Assembly (NCBI RefSeq): GCF_008639165.1 | Contig: NZ_CP029197.1 | Location: 2,728,001-2,792,000 of the forward strand | Reading direction: 5' to 3' | DNA: 64,000 nucleotides | Source of the DNA: Streptomyces venezuelae ATCC 10712 | GTDB taxonomy: Bacteria; Actinomycetota; Actinomycetes; Streptomycetales; Streptomycetaceae | Part shown: one piece after another, positions 30,817 to 38,595 of the stretch | Layout of the letters: each line of letters starts with the position of its first letter | Position numbering within the stretch: position 1 is the first letter of the stretch | Made by a program: the position numbers and the translations under genes | Notes under the pieces: model-generated | Seen by the model: only the letters and a program-made list of their open reading frames with translations | Told to the model about the DNA's origin: nothing | Database searches by the model: none

Positions 30817-30911
30817 GTCATCCCTCACCGACGTAGTGCCTCTTCTTCGAGGTGCCCTGACTGTCTCTACCATCCCCCATTTGGCTCAGGAGAGTGCACT
30901 CGGGGTCGACC

Positions 30912-30942
30912 ATTGGGCCAATCGGCGGCACTCAGTGCCGCC
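30912..30942. promoter_or_regulatory. Two adjacent palindromes between recD2 and citrate synthase
   Basis: ATTGG-G-CCAAT at 30912-30922 is followed at once by GGCGGCAC-TCA-GTGCCGCC at 30924-30942. The second could terminate recD2; the first could be an operator for citrate synthase, about 100 bases downstream on the minus strand. Confidence 0.45.
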
Positions 30943-30995
30943 AACCTTCATATCCTGCCCCCTTCGCCCCGGTTCCGGTAGTCCTCCGTGATCTT

Positions 30996-33227
30996 TCACA
31001 CGAGGGTGCCGCCTGTGAGCCGGAAGGCGAGTGCGGTAAAGCGCCTGCCCGCGGAGACCGTACGGACCGCCTGGGCGATCGCCCGGCGGGACCCGACGAG
31101 GACGACGAGCTTCCGGGCCCGGGTCACGGCCGTGTAGAGCAGGTTCCGCTGGAGCATCATCCACGCGCTCATGGTGACCGGGATCACCACGGCGGGATAC
31201 TCGCTGCCCTGCGAACGGTGGATGGTGACCGCGTACGCGTGGGCGAGCTCGTCCAGTTCGTCGAAGTCGTACGCCACCTCCTCGTCCTCGTCCGTCCGCA
31301 CGGTCAGCCGCTGCTCGACGGTGTCCAGTGCCGTGACGACGCCGACCGTACCGTTGAAGACCCCGTTGGCCCCCTTCTCATAGTTGTTCCGAATCTGGGT
31401 GACCTTGTCACCCACCCGGAAGACCCGGCCGCCGAACCGCTTCTCCGGAAGGTCGGGGCGGGCCGGGGTGACGGCCTGCTGGAGCAGCCCGTTCAGCGCG
31501 CCGGCGCCGGCCGGGCCCCGGTGCATGGGGGCGAGGACCTGGACGTCACGGCGCGGGTCGAGGCCGAACCTGGCCGGAATCCGGCGGGCCGCGACCTCCA
31601 CGGCGACCCGGGCGGCGTCCTCGGTCTCCTCCTCGGAGAAGAGGAAGAAGTCCGGCAGGCCCTCGGTCCGCGGCGGGATGCCGGCGTTGATCCGGTGCGC
31701 GTTGGTGACCACGCCGGACTCCTGCGCCTGCCGGAAGATCCGGGTCAGCCGGACGGCGGGCACCGGACTGCCCGGGGCGAGCAGGTCGCCGAGGACCTCG
31801 CCCGCCCCGACCGACGGGAGCTGGTCCACGTCCCCCACCAGCAGCAGATGGGCTCCCGGCGCCACCGCCTTCACCAGCTTGTTCGCCAGCAGCAGGTCGA
31901 GCATGGAGGCCTCGTCGACGACGACGAGATCGGCGTCCAGGGGCCGGTCCCGGTCGTACGCGGCGTCCCCGCCCGGCTTGAGTTCGAGCAGCCGGTGCAC
32001 GGTGGAGGCCTCGGCGCCGGTCAGCTCGGCGAGCCGCTTGGCGGCGCGGCCGGTGGGCGCGGCGAGGACGACCTTGGCCTTCTTGGCGCGGGCCAGCTCC
32101 ACGATGGAACGGACCGTGAAGGACTTGCCGCAGCCGGGGCCGCCGGTGAGCACGGCGACCTTCCGGGTGAGGGCGAGCCGTACGGCCTCCTCCTGCTCGG
32201 GGGCGAGGGAGGCGCCGGTGCGGTCGGCGAGCCAGCCGAGGGCCCTGTCCCAGGGCACGTCCCGGAAGGCGGGCATCCGGTCCTCCTCGGCCCGCAGGAG
32301 GCGCCGCAGCTGTCCGGCGAGCGACAGCTCGGCCCGGTGGAAGGGGATCAGGTACACGGCGGTGACGGGCGTCCCCTCCGGCCCGGGGACGGTCTCCCGC
32401 ACCACGCCCTCGGGGTCCTCGGCCAGCTCGGCGAGGCACTCGATGACGAGCCCTGTGTCGACCTGGAGCAGCTTCACCGCGTCGGCGATCAGCCGCTCCT
32501 CCGGGAGGTAGCAGTGCCCCTGGTCGCTGGACTGCGACAGGGCGTACTGCAGGCCCGCCTTCACCCGGTCGGGGCTGTCGTGCGGGATGCCCACGGCCTG
32601 GGCGATCTTGTCGGCGGTGAGGAAGCCGATGCCCCAGACGTCGGCGGCGAGCCGGTAGGGCTGGTTGCGGACGACGGAGATCGAGGCGTCCCCGTACTTC
32701 TTGTAGATCCGCACGGCGATGGACGTGGACACCCCGACCCCCTGGAGGAAGACCATCACCTCCTTGATGGCCTTCTGCTCCTCCCAGGCCGCGATGATGT
32801 TCTTCGTGCGCTTCGGGCCCAGGCCCGGGACCTCGATCAGCCGGGCGGGGGCGTCCTCCAGGATCCGCAGGGTGTCGAGCCCGAAGTGCTGGGTGATGCG
32901 GTCGGCGAAGACGGGCCCGATGCCCTTGACGAGCCCGGACCCGAGATAGCGGCGGATGCCTTGGATGGTGGCGGGAAGGAGCGTCGTGTAGTTGTCGACG
33001 GTGAACTGCTTCCCGTACTGCGGATGCGACCCCCAACGGCCCTCCATCCGCAGCGACTCCCCCGGCTGCGCGCCGAGCAGCGAGCCGACCACGGTGAGCA
33101 GATCCCCGGCCCCCCGGCCGGTGTCGACCCGGGCGACCGTGTACCCGCTCTCCTCGTTGGCGTAGGTGATCCGCTCCAGCACCCCTTCGAGCACTGCGGA
33201 CCCCGGCCCGCGACCTTCGTTGGACAT
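30996..33227 (-). CDS. recD2: RecD2-type ATP-dependent DNA helicase
   Basis: 743-residue superfamily 1B 5'-3' helicase of the RecD2 (RecD-like) group found in bacteria lacking RecBC. The N-terminal 300 residues carry the OB-like and helix-hairpin-helix segments (IRRYLGSGLVKGIGP; LIEVPGLGPKR). The helicase core starts near 350, with Walker A GGPGCGKSF, Walker B VVVDEASM, motif III GDVDQLPSVGAG and the C-terminal AYAVTIHRSQGSEYPAV (motif V) and YTAVTRA (motif VI). Likely role is DNA repair or replication restart. The ATG gives MSNEGRGPGSAVLEGVLERITY, the expected N-terminus; open frame upstream of it is non-coding. Confidence 0.93.
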   Translation of the reverse strand: MSNEGRGPGSAVLEGVLERITYANEESGYTVARVDTGRGAGDLLTVVGSLLGAQPGESLRMEGRWGSHPQYGKQFTVDNYTTLLPATIQGIRRYLGSGLVKGIGPVFADRITQHFGLDTLRILEDAPARLIEVPGLGPKRTKNIIAAWEEQKAIKEVMVFLQGVGVSTSIAVRIYKKYGDASISVVRNQPYRLAADVWGIGFLTADKIAQAVGIPHDSPDRVKAGLQYALSQSSDQGHCYLPEERLIADAVKLLQVDTGLVIECLAELAEDPEGVVRETVPGPEGTPVTAVYLIPFHRAELSLAGQLRRLLRAEEDRMPAFRDVPWDRALGWLADRTGASLAPEQEEAVRLALTRKVAVLTGGPGCGKSFTVRSIVELARAKKAKVVLAAPTGRAAKRLAELTGAEASTVHRLLELKPGGDAAYDRDRPLDADLVVVDEASMLDLLLANKLVKAVAPGAHLLLVGDVDQLPSVGAGEVLGDLLAPGSPVPAVRLTRIFRQAQESGVVTNAHRINAGIPPRTEGLPDFFLFSEEETEDAARVAVEVAARRIPARFGLDPRRDVQVLAPMHRGPAGAGALNGLLQQAVTPARPDLPEKRFGGRVFRVGDKVTQIRNNYEKGANGVFNGTVGVVTALDTVEQRLTVRTDEDEEVAYDFDELDELAHAYAVTIHRSQGSEYPAVVIPVTMSAWMMLQRNLLYTAVTRARKLVVLVGSRRAIAQAVRTVSAGRRFTALAFRLTGGTLV

Positions 33228-33301
33228 GACCCGACGGTAGCGAACCGGTCGGACAGCGGGGGCCGGCCCGTGGCGGGGCGGGGGCTCGCCCGCGCGGTAC
33301 G

Positions 33302-33339
33302 ATGTGGGAAATATGGGCGAACCTGCCACATGACCCACA
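33302..33339. promoter_or_regulatory. Nested inverted repeats upstream of vapB
   Basis: ATGTGG (33302-33307) pairs with CCACAT (33326-33331), and TGTGGG (33303-33308) with CCCACA (33334-33339). They end 10 bases before the vapB ATG. Likely site for VapBC autorepression. Confidence 0.5.
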
Positions 33340-33349
33340 AGGGGTGACC

Positions 33350-33586
33350 ATGGGTGTGACCAATGTGGACGTGGACGACGATGTGCTCGCCGAGGCCGCG
33401 AAGCTGCTCGGTACGACCACGAAGAAGGACACGATCAACACGGCCCTGGAAGAGGTCATACGGCGTCATCACCGCCGCGCCGCCTTCCAACGTCTCGCCG
33501 AACGCGGCGCGCGGGGGGAGCTGGAGCGCACCCGCCGGGACTGGGAGGCCCGCAAGGCAGCCCAGCACGGCGAGGGCGCGGTGTGA
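33350..33586 (+). CDS. vapB: VapB-type antitoxin
   Basis: 78-residue antitoxin of a type II toxin-antitoxin pair. The N-terminal half is a ribbon-helix-helix-like segment (TNVDVDDDVLAEAAKLLGTTTKKDTINTAL) matching the VapB/DUF2191 group that begins with a DVDD strand and ends in EEVIRRH. The basic, charged C-terminal half would wrap the toxin. AAGGGG precedes the chosen ATG; an earlier in-frame ATG would lie inside the putative operator. The stop overlaps the vapC start by four bases, so the two are co-translated. Confidence 0.88.
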   Translation: MGVTNVDVDDDVLAEAAKLLGTTTKKDTINTALEEVIRRHHRRAAFQRLAERGARGELERTRRDWEARKAAQHGEGAV

Positions 33587-33999
33587 TCACCTACCTCGTC
33601 GACACCAGCGCTTACGTCCACCTCGGTACGGATCCCGCCGCGCAGCGGCGCTGGGACGCCGAGATCGAGACGGGTGCGATCGGCATGTGCGAAGCCACCC
33701 GCACGGAGCTCCTCTTCAGTGCCGTGAACGCGGACGATCGCGAGGCGATCGAAGAGGACCTCGCGGCCATGTTCGCGCCGGTACGCGTCCCCAAGGACGC
33801 CTGGCGCTGGGTGGAGAGCGCCCAGTACAAGCTGACGCAGAAGGGGCAGCACCGCGCGGCGGGCGTCATCGACCTCCTCATCTGCGCCACGGCGGTCCAC
33901 CACGGGTTGACCGTGCTGCACCGGGACAACGACTTCGCCACGGTCGCCCGTGTACTCAAGGAGGTCGAACAGCAGGACGTGCGCCACGCGGGCGGGTGA
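33583..33999 (+). CDS. vapC: VapC-type PIN-domain ribonuclease toxin
   Basis: 138-residue PIN-domain protein. The four acidic residues of the nuclease site are present: Asp in LVDTSAYV, Glu in CEATRTELLF, Asp in GVIDLLICATA and Asp in LHRDNDFATVA. VapC toxins cut tRNA or rRNA and are held inactive by VapB. The start is GTG within the GTGA overlap with vapB. Length is normal for the family and nothing suggests degeneration, so the module is probably functional. Its tRNA or rRNA target cannot be predicted. Confidence 0.93.
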   Translation: MITYLVDTSAYVHLGTDPAAQRRWDAEIETGAIGMCEATRTELLFSAVNADDREAIEEDLAAMFAPVRVPKDAWRWVESAQYKLTQKGQHRAAGVIDLLICATAVHHGLTVLHRDNDFATVARVLKEVEQQDVRHAGG

Positions 34000-34020
34000 C
34001 CGGCCGGCCGCCCCGCGTCC

Positions 34021-34824
34021 TCAGACCTCCAGGAACGCCTCCAGCGTCTCCTCCAGGACCTCCACCCCGTCCCTCGCCCACAGGGCGTCGTTGAAGAGCT
34101 CCACCTCCACCGGGCCCGTCCAGCCCGCCTTCTCCAGGAGGTCGGCCCAGGCCCTGAGGTCGATGGCGCCGTCGCCGAGTTGGCCCCGGCCGTTCAGGAC
34201 CCCCGCCGGGAGGGGGGTGGTCCAGTCGGCGAGCTGGAAGGAGTGGACGCGGCCCGCCGCGCCCGCGCGTTCCACCGCCGCCGGGGCCCGGTCGTCCCAC
34301 CAGAGGTGGTACGTGTCGACGACCACGCCCACCTGGTCGGCGGGGAAGTGCTCCGCGATCGTCAGCGCCTGGTCCAGGGTCGAGACGGCGCAGCGGTCGG
34401 CGGCGTACATGGGGTGGAGGGGTTCGATCGCCAGCCGGATGCCGCGTTCGGCCGCGTAGGGGGCGAGGGCGCCGATGGCCTCGGTGATCCGGGCCCGGGC
34501 CGAGGGCAGGTCCGGGTAGGCGGGGGTGAGGCCGCCGGAGACCAGGACGACGGTGTCCGTGCCGAGGGTCGCCGCCTCGTCGATCGCCGCCCGGTTCTCC
34601 GCCTCCCAGCCGTCGGAGGTGAAGAAGCCGCCCCGGCAGAGGGTCGTGACGGTCAGGCCGGCGTCCCGGACGAGGTCGGCGGCGGCCGCCACCCCGTACT
34701 CCTGGACCGGTTCGCGCCACAGCCCGACGCCCGGGATGCCGAGGCGGACGCAGTGGGCCACCAGGTCGGGCAGGGCGAGCTGTCTGACCGTCATCTGGTT
34801 GATGCTGAAGCGGTCCGGGTTCAC
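34021..34824 (-). CDS. Sugar phosphate isomerase/epimerase (TIM barrel)
   Basis: 267-residue AP-endonuclease-2-like TIM-barrel enzyme. Metal ligands likely include Glu in AIEPLHPMY, Asp/His in VVVDTYHLWWDD and Glu in EVELFNDALW. It resembles xylose-isomerase-like, IolE-like and hydroxypyruvate-isomerase-like proteins. Last gene of a three-gene operon after a Gfo/Idh/MocA oxidoreductase and a DUF993 protein, overlapping the DUF993 gene by four bases. The set suggests degradation of a sugar or polyol through a keto intermediate. Substrate unknown. Confidence 0.85.
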   Translation of the reverse strand: MNPDRFSINQMTVRQLALPDLVAHCVRLGIPGVGLWREPVQEYGVAAAADLVRDAGLTVTTLCRGGFFTSDGWEAENRAAIDEAATLGTDTVVLVSGGLTPAYPDLPSARARITEAIGALAPYAAERGIRLAIEPLHPMYAADRCAVSTLDQALTIAEHFPADQVGVVVDTYHLWWDDRAPAAVERAGAAGRVHSFQLADWTTPLPAGVLNGRGQLGDGAIDLRAWADLLEKAGWTGPVEVELFNDALWARDGVEVLEETLEAFLEV

Positions 34825-35972
34825 GCCAGGCCTCCGTGGACCTTCAGGAGGGAGCGCATGCGGTCCTCCGCGAGCGCCGGGTCGGGGAAGAGTCCCAGGC
34901 CGTCCGCCAGTTCGTACGCCTTCGCCAGGTGCGGCAGGGAGCGTGCGGACTGCAGGCCGCCGACCATCGTGAAGTGGTCCTGGTGGCCGGCCAGCCAGGC
35001 CAGCAGGACGACGCCCGTCTTGTAGAAGCGGGTCGGCGCCCGGAAGAGGTGGCGGGAGAGCGCGACCGTCGGGTCGAGCGTGGCACGGAAGCCGTCGACG
35101 TCGCCCGTGTCGAGCGTCCGTACCGCGTCCGCCGCCAGCGCTGCCAGCGGGTCGAAGATGCCCAGCAGGGCGTGGCTGAAGCCCTGTTCGTCGCCCGCGA
35201 TCAGCTCCGGGTAGTGGAAGTCGTCGCCGGTGTAGCAGCGGACGCCCTCCGGGAGCCGGCGGCGCAGCGCCACCTCGCGGCCCGCGTCGAGGAGGGAGAC
35301 CTTGATGCCGTCGACCTTGTCGGGGTGGGCGGCGATGACCTCAAGGAAGGTCTCGGTCGCGGCGTCCAGGTCCGGCGAGCCCCAGTAGCCGTCGAGTGCC
35401 GGGTCGAACATCGGGCCGAGCCAGTGGAGGATCACCGGCTCGCTCGCCTGGCGGAGCAGGTGGCCGTACAGGTCGAGGTAGTCGTCGGGTCCCTGCGCCG
35501 TGGCGGCGAGGGCGCGGGAGGCCATCAGGATGGCGCGGGAGCCGGTCTCCTCGACGAGCGCGAGCTGCTCCTCGTACGCCTTGCGGACTGCCGCCAGGTC
35601 GGCGGGGGCGGTGAGTTGGTCGGTGCCGACGCCGCAGGCGATCCGTCCGCCGACCGCCTTCGCCTCCGCCGCGCTGCGGCGGATCAGTTCGGCCGCGCCG
35701 GCCCAGTCGAGGCCCATGCCGCGCTGGGCGGTGTCCATGGCCTCGGCGACCCCGAGGCCGTGGGACCAGAGGTGCCGGCGGAAGGCGAGGGTGGCGTCCC
35801 AGTCGACGGCGGCGGGGGAGTCGGGGGTGGTGTCGGCGTACGGGTCCGCGACCACGTGGGCGGCCGAGTAGACGGTGCGGGAGGCAAGGGGGCCGCCGCC
35901 GTTCAAGGTCAGGGGCTCGGTGCGGGGCGCGTACTCCCTCACGCCGCCGCCGAGTTCGGGCAGGCGGATCAC
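34821..35972 (-). CDS. DUF993 (dihydrodipicolinate synthase-like) protein
   Basis: 383-residue protein of the DUF993 family. It resembles the DHDPS/N-acetylneuraminate lyase TIM barrel. The block VDGIKVSLLDAG places Lys224 in the position of the Schiff-base lysine (GIKxS) of those class I aldolases. The usual tyrosine-bearing YNxP block is not conserved (VILHWLGPMFDP instead), so chemistry may differ. The GTG start overlaps the stop of the upstream oxidoreductase by four bases (GTGA), and its own stop overlaps the downstream isomerase. Predicted lyase or dehydratase acting on a keto-sugar; this is inference. Confidence 0.75.
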   Translation of the reverse strand: MIRLPELGGGVREYAPRTEPLTLNGGGPLASRTVYSAAHVVADPYADTTPDSPAAVDWDATLAFRRHLWSHGLGVAEAMDTAQRGMGLDWAGAAELIRRSAAEAKAVGGRIACGVGTDQLTAPADLAAVRKAYEEQLALVEETGSRAILMASRALAATAQGPDDYLDLYGHLLRQASEPVILHWLGPMFDPALDGYWGSPDLDAATETFLEVIAAHPDKVDGIKVSLLDAGREVALRRRLPEGVRCYTGDDFHYPELIAGDEQGFSHALLGIFDPLAALAADAVRTLDTGDVDGFRATLDPTVALSRHLFRAPTRFYKTGVVLLAWLAGHQDHFTMVGGLQSARSLPHLAKAYELADGLGLFPDPALAEDRMRSLLKVHGGLA

Positions 35973-37120
35973 AGGCCGACCTCCGGGACGTCGAGGCGGC
36001 GGCCCTCGGCGGCGGACCTCAGGCCGAGTTCGGCGAGCTGGACGCCGCGGGCGCCGGCGAGCAGGTCCCAGTGGTACGGCTCGTCGAGGACGACGTGCCG
36101 CAGGAACAGCTCCCACTGGGCCTTGAAGCCGTTGTCGAACTCGGCGTTGTCGGGGACCTCCTGCCACTGGTCGCGGAAGGGTTCGGTGGCCGGGATGTCC
36201 GGGTTCCAGACGGGCTTGGGGGTGGCCGAGCGGTGCTGGACGCGGCAGTTGCGCAGTCCGGCGACGGCGGAGCCGTGGGTGCCGTCGACCTGGAACTCGA
36301 CGAGCTCGTCGCGGTTGACCCGGACGGTCCAGGAGGAGTTGATCTGGGCGATGGCGCCGCCTTCCAGCTGGAAGATGCCGTACGCGGCGTCGTCGGCGGT
36401 GGCCTCGTACGGCTTGCCCTGCTCGTCCCAGCGGCGCGGGACGTGGGTGGCGACCTGGGCGGTGACGGAGGTGACCCGGCCGAACAGTTCGTGGAGCACG
36501 TACTCCCAGTGCGGGAACATGTCGACGACGATGCCGCCGCCGTCCTGGGCGCGGTAGTTCCAGCTGGGGCGCTGGGCGTCCTGCCAGTCGCCCTCGAAGA
36601 CCCAGTAGCCGAACTCGCCGCGTACGGACAGGATCTCGCCGAAGAAGCCGCCGTCGATGAGGCGCTTGAGCTTGAGCAGTCCCGGCAGGAACAGCTTGTC
36701 CTGGACGACGCCGTGCTTGACGCCGTGCTCGGTGGCGAGCCGGGCGAGGGCGAGCGCGCCGGCGAGGTCTCCGGCGGTCGGCTTCTCGGTGTAGATGTGC
36801 TTGCCGGCCCGGATCGCCTTGGTGATCGCCTCGGCGCGGGCGGAGGTGACCTGGGCGTCGAAGTAGATGTCGACGCTGTCGTCGGCGAGGACGGCGTCGA
36901 GGTCGGTGGACCATTCGGTGAGGCCGTGGCGTTCGGCGAGCGCGCGCAGGGCGGGCTCGCGGCGGCCGACGAGGACCGGCTCGGGCCAGAGGATCTCGCC
37001 GTCGCCGAGGTCGAGGCCGCCCTGTTCGCGCAGGGCGAGGATCGAGCGGACGAGGTGCTGGCGGTGTCCCATGCGTCCGGTGACGCCGTTCATGGCGATG
37101 CGGACTGTCCTGCGTGTCAC
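35969..37120 (-). CDS. Gfo/Idh/MocA-family oxidoreductase
   Basis: 383-residue NAD(P)-dependent dehydrogenase of the family that includes inositol 2-dehydrogenase. The Rossmann N-terminus MNGVTGRMG carries an unusual GRMG ending, and is followed by the EKPTAGDL motif (the EKP catalytic lysine). GGGIVVDMFPHWEYVL corresponds to the family's GGG-D-H-W substrate block. First gene of the operon with DUF993 and a TIM-barrel isomerase. It is divergent from a LacI regulator, with a LacI-type operator 36 bases upstream of its GTG start. AGAGGA sits about nine bases before the GTG. Likely oxidises a sugar or polyol hydroxyl. Confidence 0.87.
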   Translation of the reverse strand: MTRRTVRIAMNGVTGRMGHRQHLVRSILALREQGGLDLGDGEILWPEPVLVGRREPALRALAERHGLTEWSTDLDAVLADDSVDIYFDAQVTSARAEAITKAIRAGKHIYTEKPTAGDLAGALALARLATEHGVKHGVVQDKLFLPGLLKLKRLIDGGFFGEILSVRGEFGYWVFEGDWQDAQRPSWNYRAQDGGGIVVDMFPHWEYVLHELFGRVTSVTAQVATHVPRRWDEQGKPYEATADDAAYGIFQLEGGAIAQINSSWTVRVNRDELVEFQVDGTHGSAVAGLRNCRVQHRSATPKPVWNPDIPATEPFRDQWQEVPDNAEFDNGFKAQWELFLRHVVLDEPYHWDLLAGARGVQLAELGLRSAAEGRRLDVPEVGL

Positions 37121-37156
37121 GAAAGGTTCCTCTCCCCGGTGTTCCGCGCCTGGATA

Positions 37157-37168
37157 GAAAGCGCTTTC
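37157..37168. promoter_or_regulatory. LacI-family operator GAAAGCGCTTTC
   Basis: Perfect 12-base palindrome with central CG, the consensus type for LacI/GalR proteins, midway between the divergent oxidoreductase operon and the lacI-type gene. TGGA and TCCA steps extend the symmetry partly. Confidence 0.85.
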
Positions 37169-37231
37169 CATCGATGATGACGCTAGCCTGCCGACATCGC
37201 CGTCGACAAGGGCCCTGGAGGTACGCACACG

Positions 37232-38284
37232 ATGACCGTCACCCTGGCGGACGTGGCCGCTCGCGCACGGGTCTCCCCCGCCACCGTCTCCCGCGTCCTC
37301 AACGGCAACTACCCGGTCGCCGAATCGACCCGGGAACGGGTCCTGCGGGCCGTGGACGAACTGGACTACGTCCTCAACGGGCCCGCGAGCTCCCTCGCCG
37401 CCGCCACCTCCGACCTGGTCGGCGTCCTCGTCAACGACATCGCCGACCCCTTCTTCGGGATCATGGCGAGCGCCGCCCAGAGCGCCATCGGCGAGGGCGC
37501 TTCGGGGCGCGGCGGCGGCGAGAAGCTCGCCGTCGTGTGCAACACCGGCGGCTCCCCCGCACGCGAGCTGACCTACCTCACCCTGCTCCAGCGGCAGCGG
37601 GCCGCCGCCGTGATCCTGATGGGCGGCTCCCTGGAGGCCCCCGAGCACCTGGCGGCGACGACGGCCAAGCTGGCGAAGCTCGCGGAGGCGGGCACCCGGG
37701 TCGTGCTGTGCGGGCGCCCGCCGGTGACCGGCGACGCGAACGCGGCGGCGCTCGTCTTCGACAACCGGACCGGCGCGCGGCGCCTGACCGAGCACCTGCT
37801 CGGCCTCGGGCACCGACGCATCGGTTACGCGGCCGGGCCCGGCGACCGGACGACGACCCGGCACCGCCTCGAAGGGCACCGGGACGCGCTCGCGGCCGCG
37901 GGCGTCCCGGAGGGGCCGACGGTCCACGGCGCGTACGACCGGCGGGCCGGGTACGAGGCGACGGCCGAACTCCTCGCCCGCGACCCGGAACTGACCGCGG
38001 TGGTCGCCGCGAACGACACGGTGGCCCTCGGCGTCTGCGCGGCCCTGCGGGAACGCGGCCTGGACATCCCGGGCGACGTGTCCGTGGCGGGCTTCGACGA
38101 CCTGCCCTTCTCGGTGGACGCGGTCCCGTCCCTGACGACGGTCCATCTCCCCCTGCACGAGGCGGGAGTTCGGGCGGGGCGGCTGGCGATGGGGACGGAG
38201 GAGCCTTTGGCGGGCGGCCTTGAGCAGGTGTCGGCGGAGCTGGTGGTGCGCGGGTCGACGGGACGGCCCCGCACACGGGGATAG
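37232..38284 (+). CDS. LacI-family transcriptional regulator
   Basis: 350-residue LacI/GalR regulator. The DNA-binding domain at residues 3-50 (TLADVAARARVSPATVSRVLNG, then LDYVLNGPASSLA as hinge helix) is followed by the periplasmic-binding-like effector domain, with LVGVLVNDIADPFFG and the C-terminal GDVSVAGFDDLPFS. The divergent sugar/polyol operon and the GAAAGCGCTTTC operator between them mark it as the local repressor. Its effector is presumably a sugar or polyol handled by that operon. A hairpin terminator follows at 38303-38333. Confidence 0.94.
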   Translation: MTVTLADVAARARVSPATVSRVLNGNYPVAESTRERVLRAVDELDYVLNGPASSLAAATSDLVGVLVNDIADPFFGIMASAAQSAIGEGASGRGGGEKLAVVCNTGGSPARELTYLTLLQRQRAAAVILMGGSLEAPEHLAATTAKLAKLAEAGTRVVLCGRPPVTGDANAAALVFDNRTGARRLTEHLLGLGHRRIGYAAGPGDRTTTRHRLEGHRDALAAAGVPEGPTVHGAYDRRAGYEATAELLARDPELTAVVAANDTVALGVCAALRERGLDIPGDVSVAGFDDLPFSVDAVPSLTTVHLPLHEAGVRAGRLAMGTEEPLAGGLEQVSAELVVRGSTGRPRTRG

Positions 38285-38302
38285 TCACCCGGAGGCCACC
38301 GG

Positions 38303-38333
38303 ACGCCGTCGCGAGCATCGCTCGCGGCGGCGT
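38303..38333 (+). terminator. Terminator of the lacI-type gene
   Basis: Fourteen-base stem (ACGCCGTCGCGAGC with complement, one G-T pair) and ATC loop, 19 bases after the stop. Confidence 0.65.
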
Positions 38334-38404
38334 TCGTCGTTTCCCGGCGGGCCGGCGGCCACGCGGCCCGGCGAGCGGATCCGGCAGAGCATTCACCTCC
38401 AGTT

Positions 38405-38528
38405 CATTGCAACAGGAGGAGCCGGGTTCGTTGCATTAGACGCGAAACCATTGCAATGAAATCCATGGATCTACCTGCGGATACTGCTTATTGACGCAAT
38501 GAATGCGTTGCCAGAAGCGCGAACGCAA
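38405..38528. promoter_or_regulatory. Cluster of TTGCAA/TTGCAT half-sites
   Basis: CATTGCAAC at 38405, GTTGCATT near 38430, the perfect palindrome CATTGCAATG at 38449-38458, ACGCA-ATGAA-TGCGT near 38484, then GTTGCC and GAACGCAACG. The motif recurs five or six times in 125 bases, as for a cooperatively bound regulator of the DUF4097/peptidase genes. Confidence 0.55.
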
Positions 38529-38595
38529 CGTAGCTTTTCCCTCATCGGAAACAGCGGGCCGACAGAGCGCACGCTGACCAGACAGGAGAAAAGCC

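Larger units (their letters stand above)
38285..38595. other. Intergenic region with terminator and TTGCA motif cluster
   Basis: 311 bases without a gene. The first part has the terminator of the lacI-type gene. Bases 38395-38540 are A/T-richer and contain repeated TTGCAA, TTGCAT and GTTGC/GCAAC elements upstream of the DUF4097 gene. AGGAGAA lies 6-12 bases before the ATG at 38596. Confidence 0.6.
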
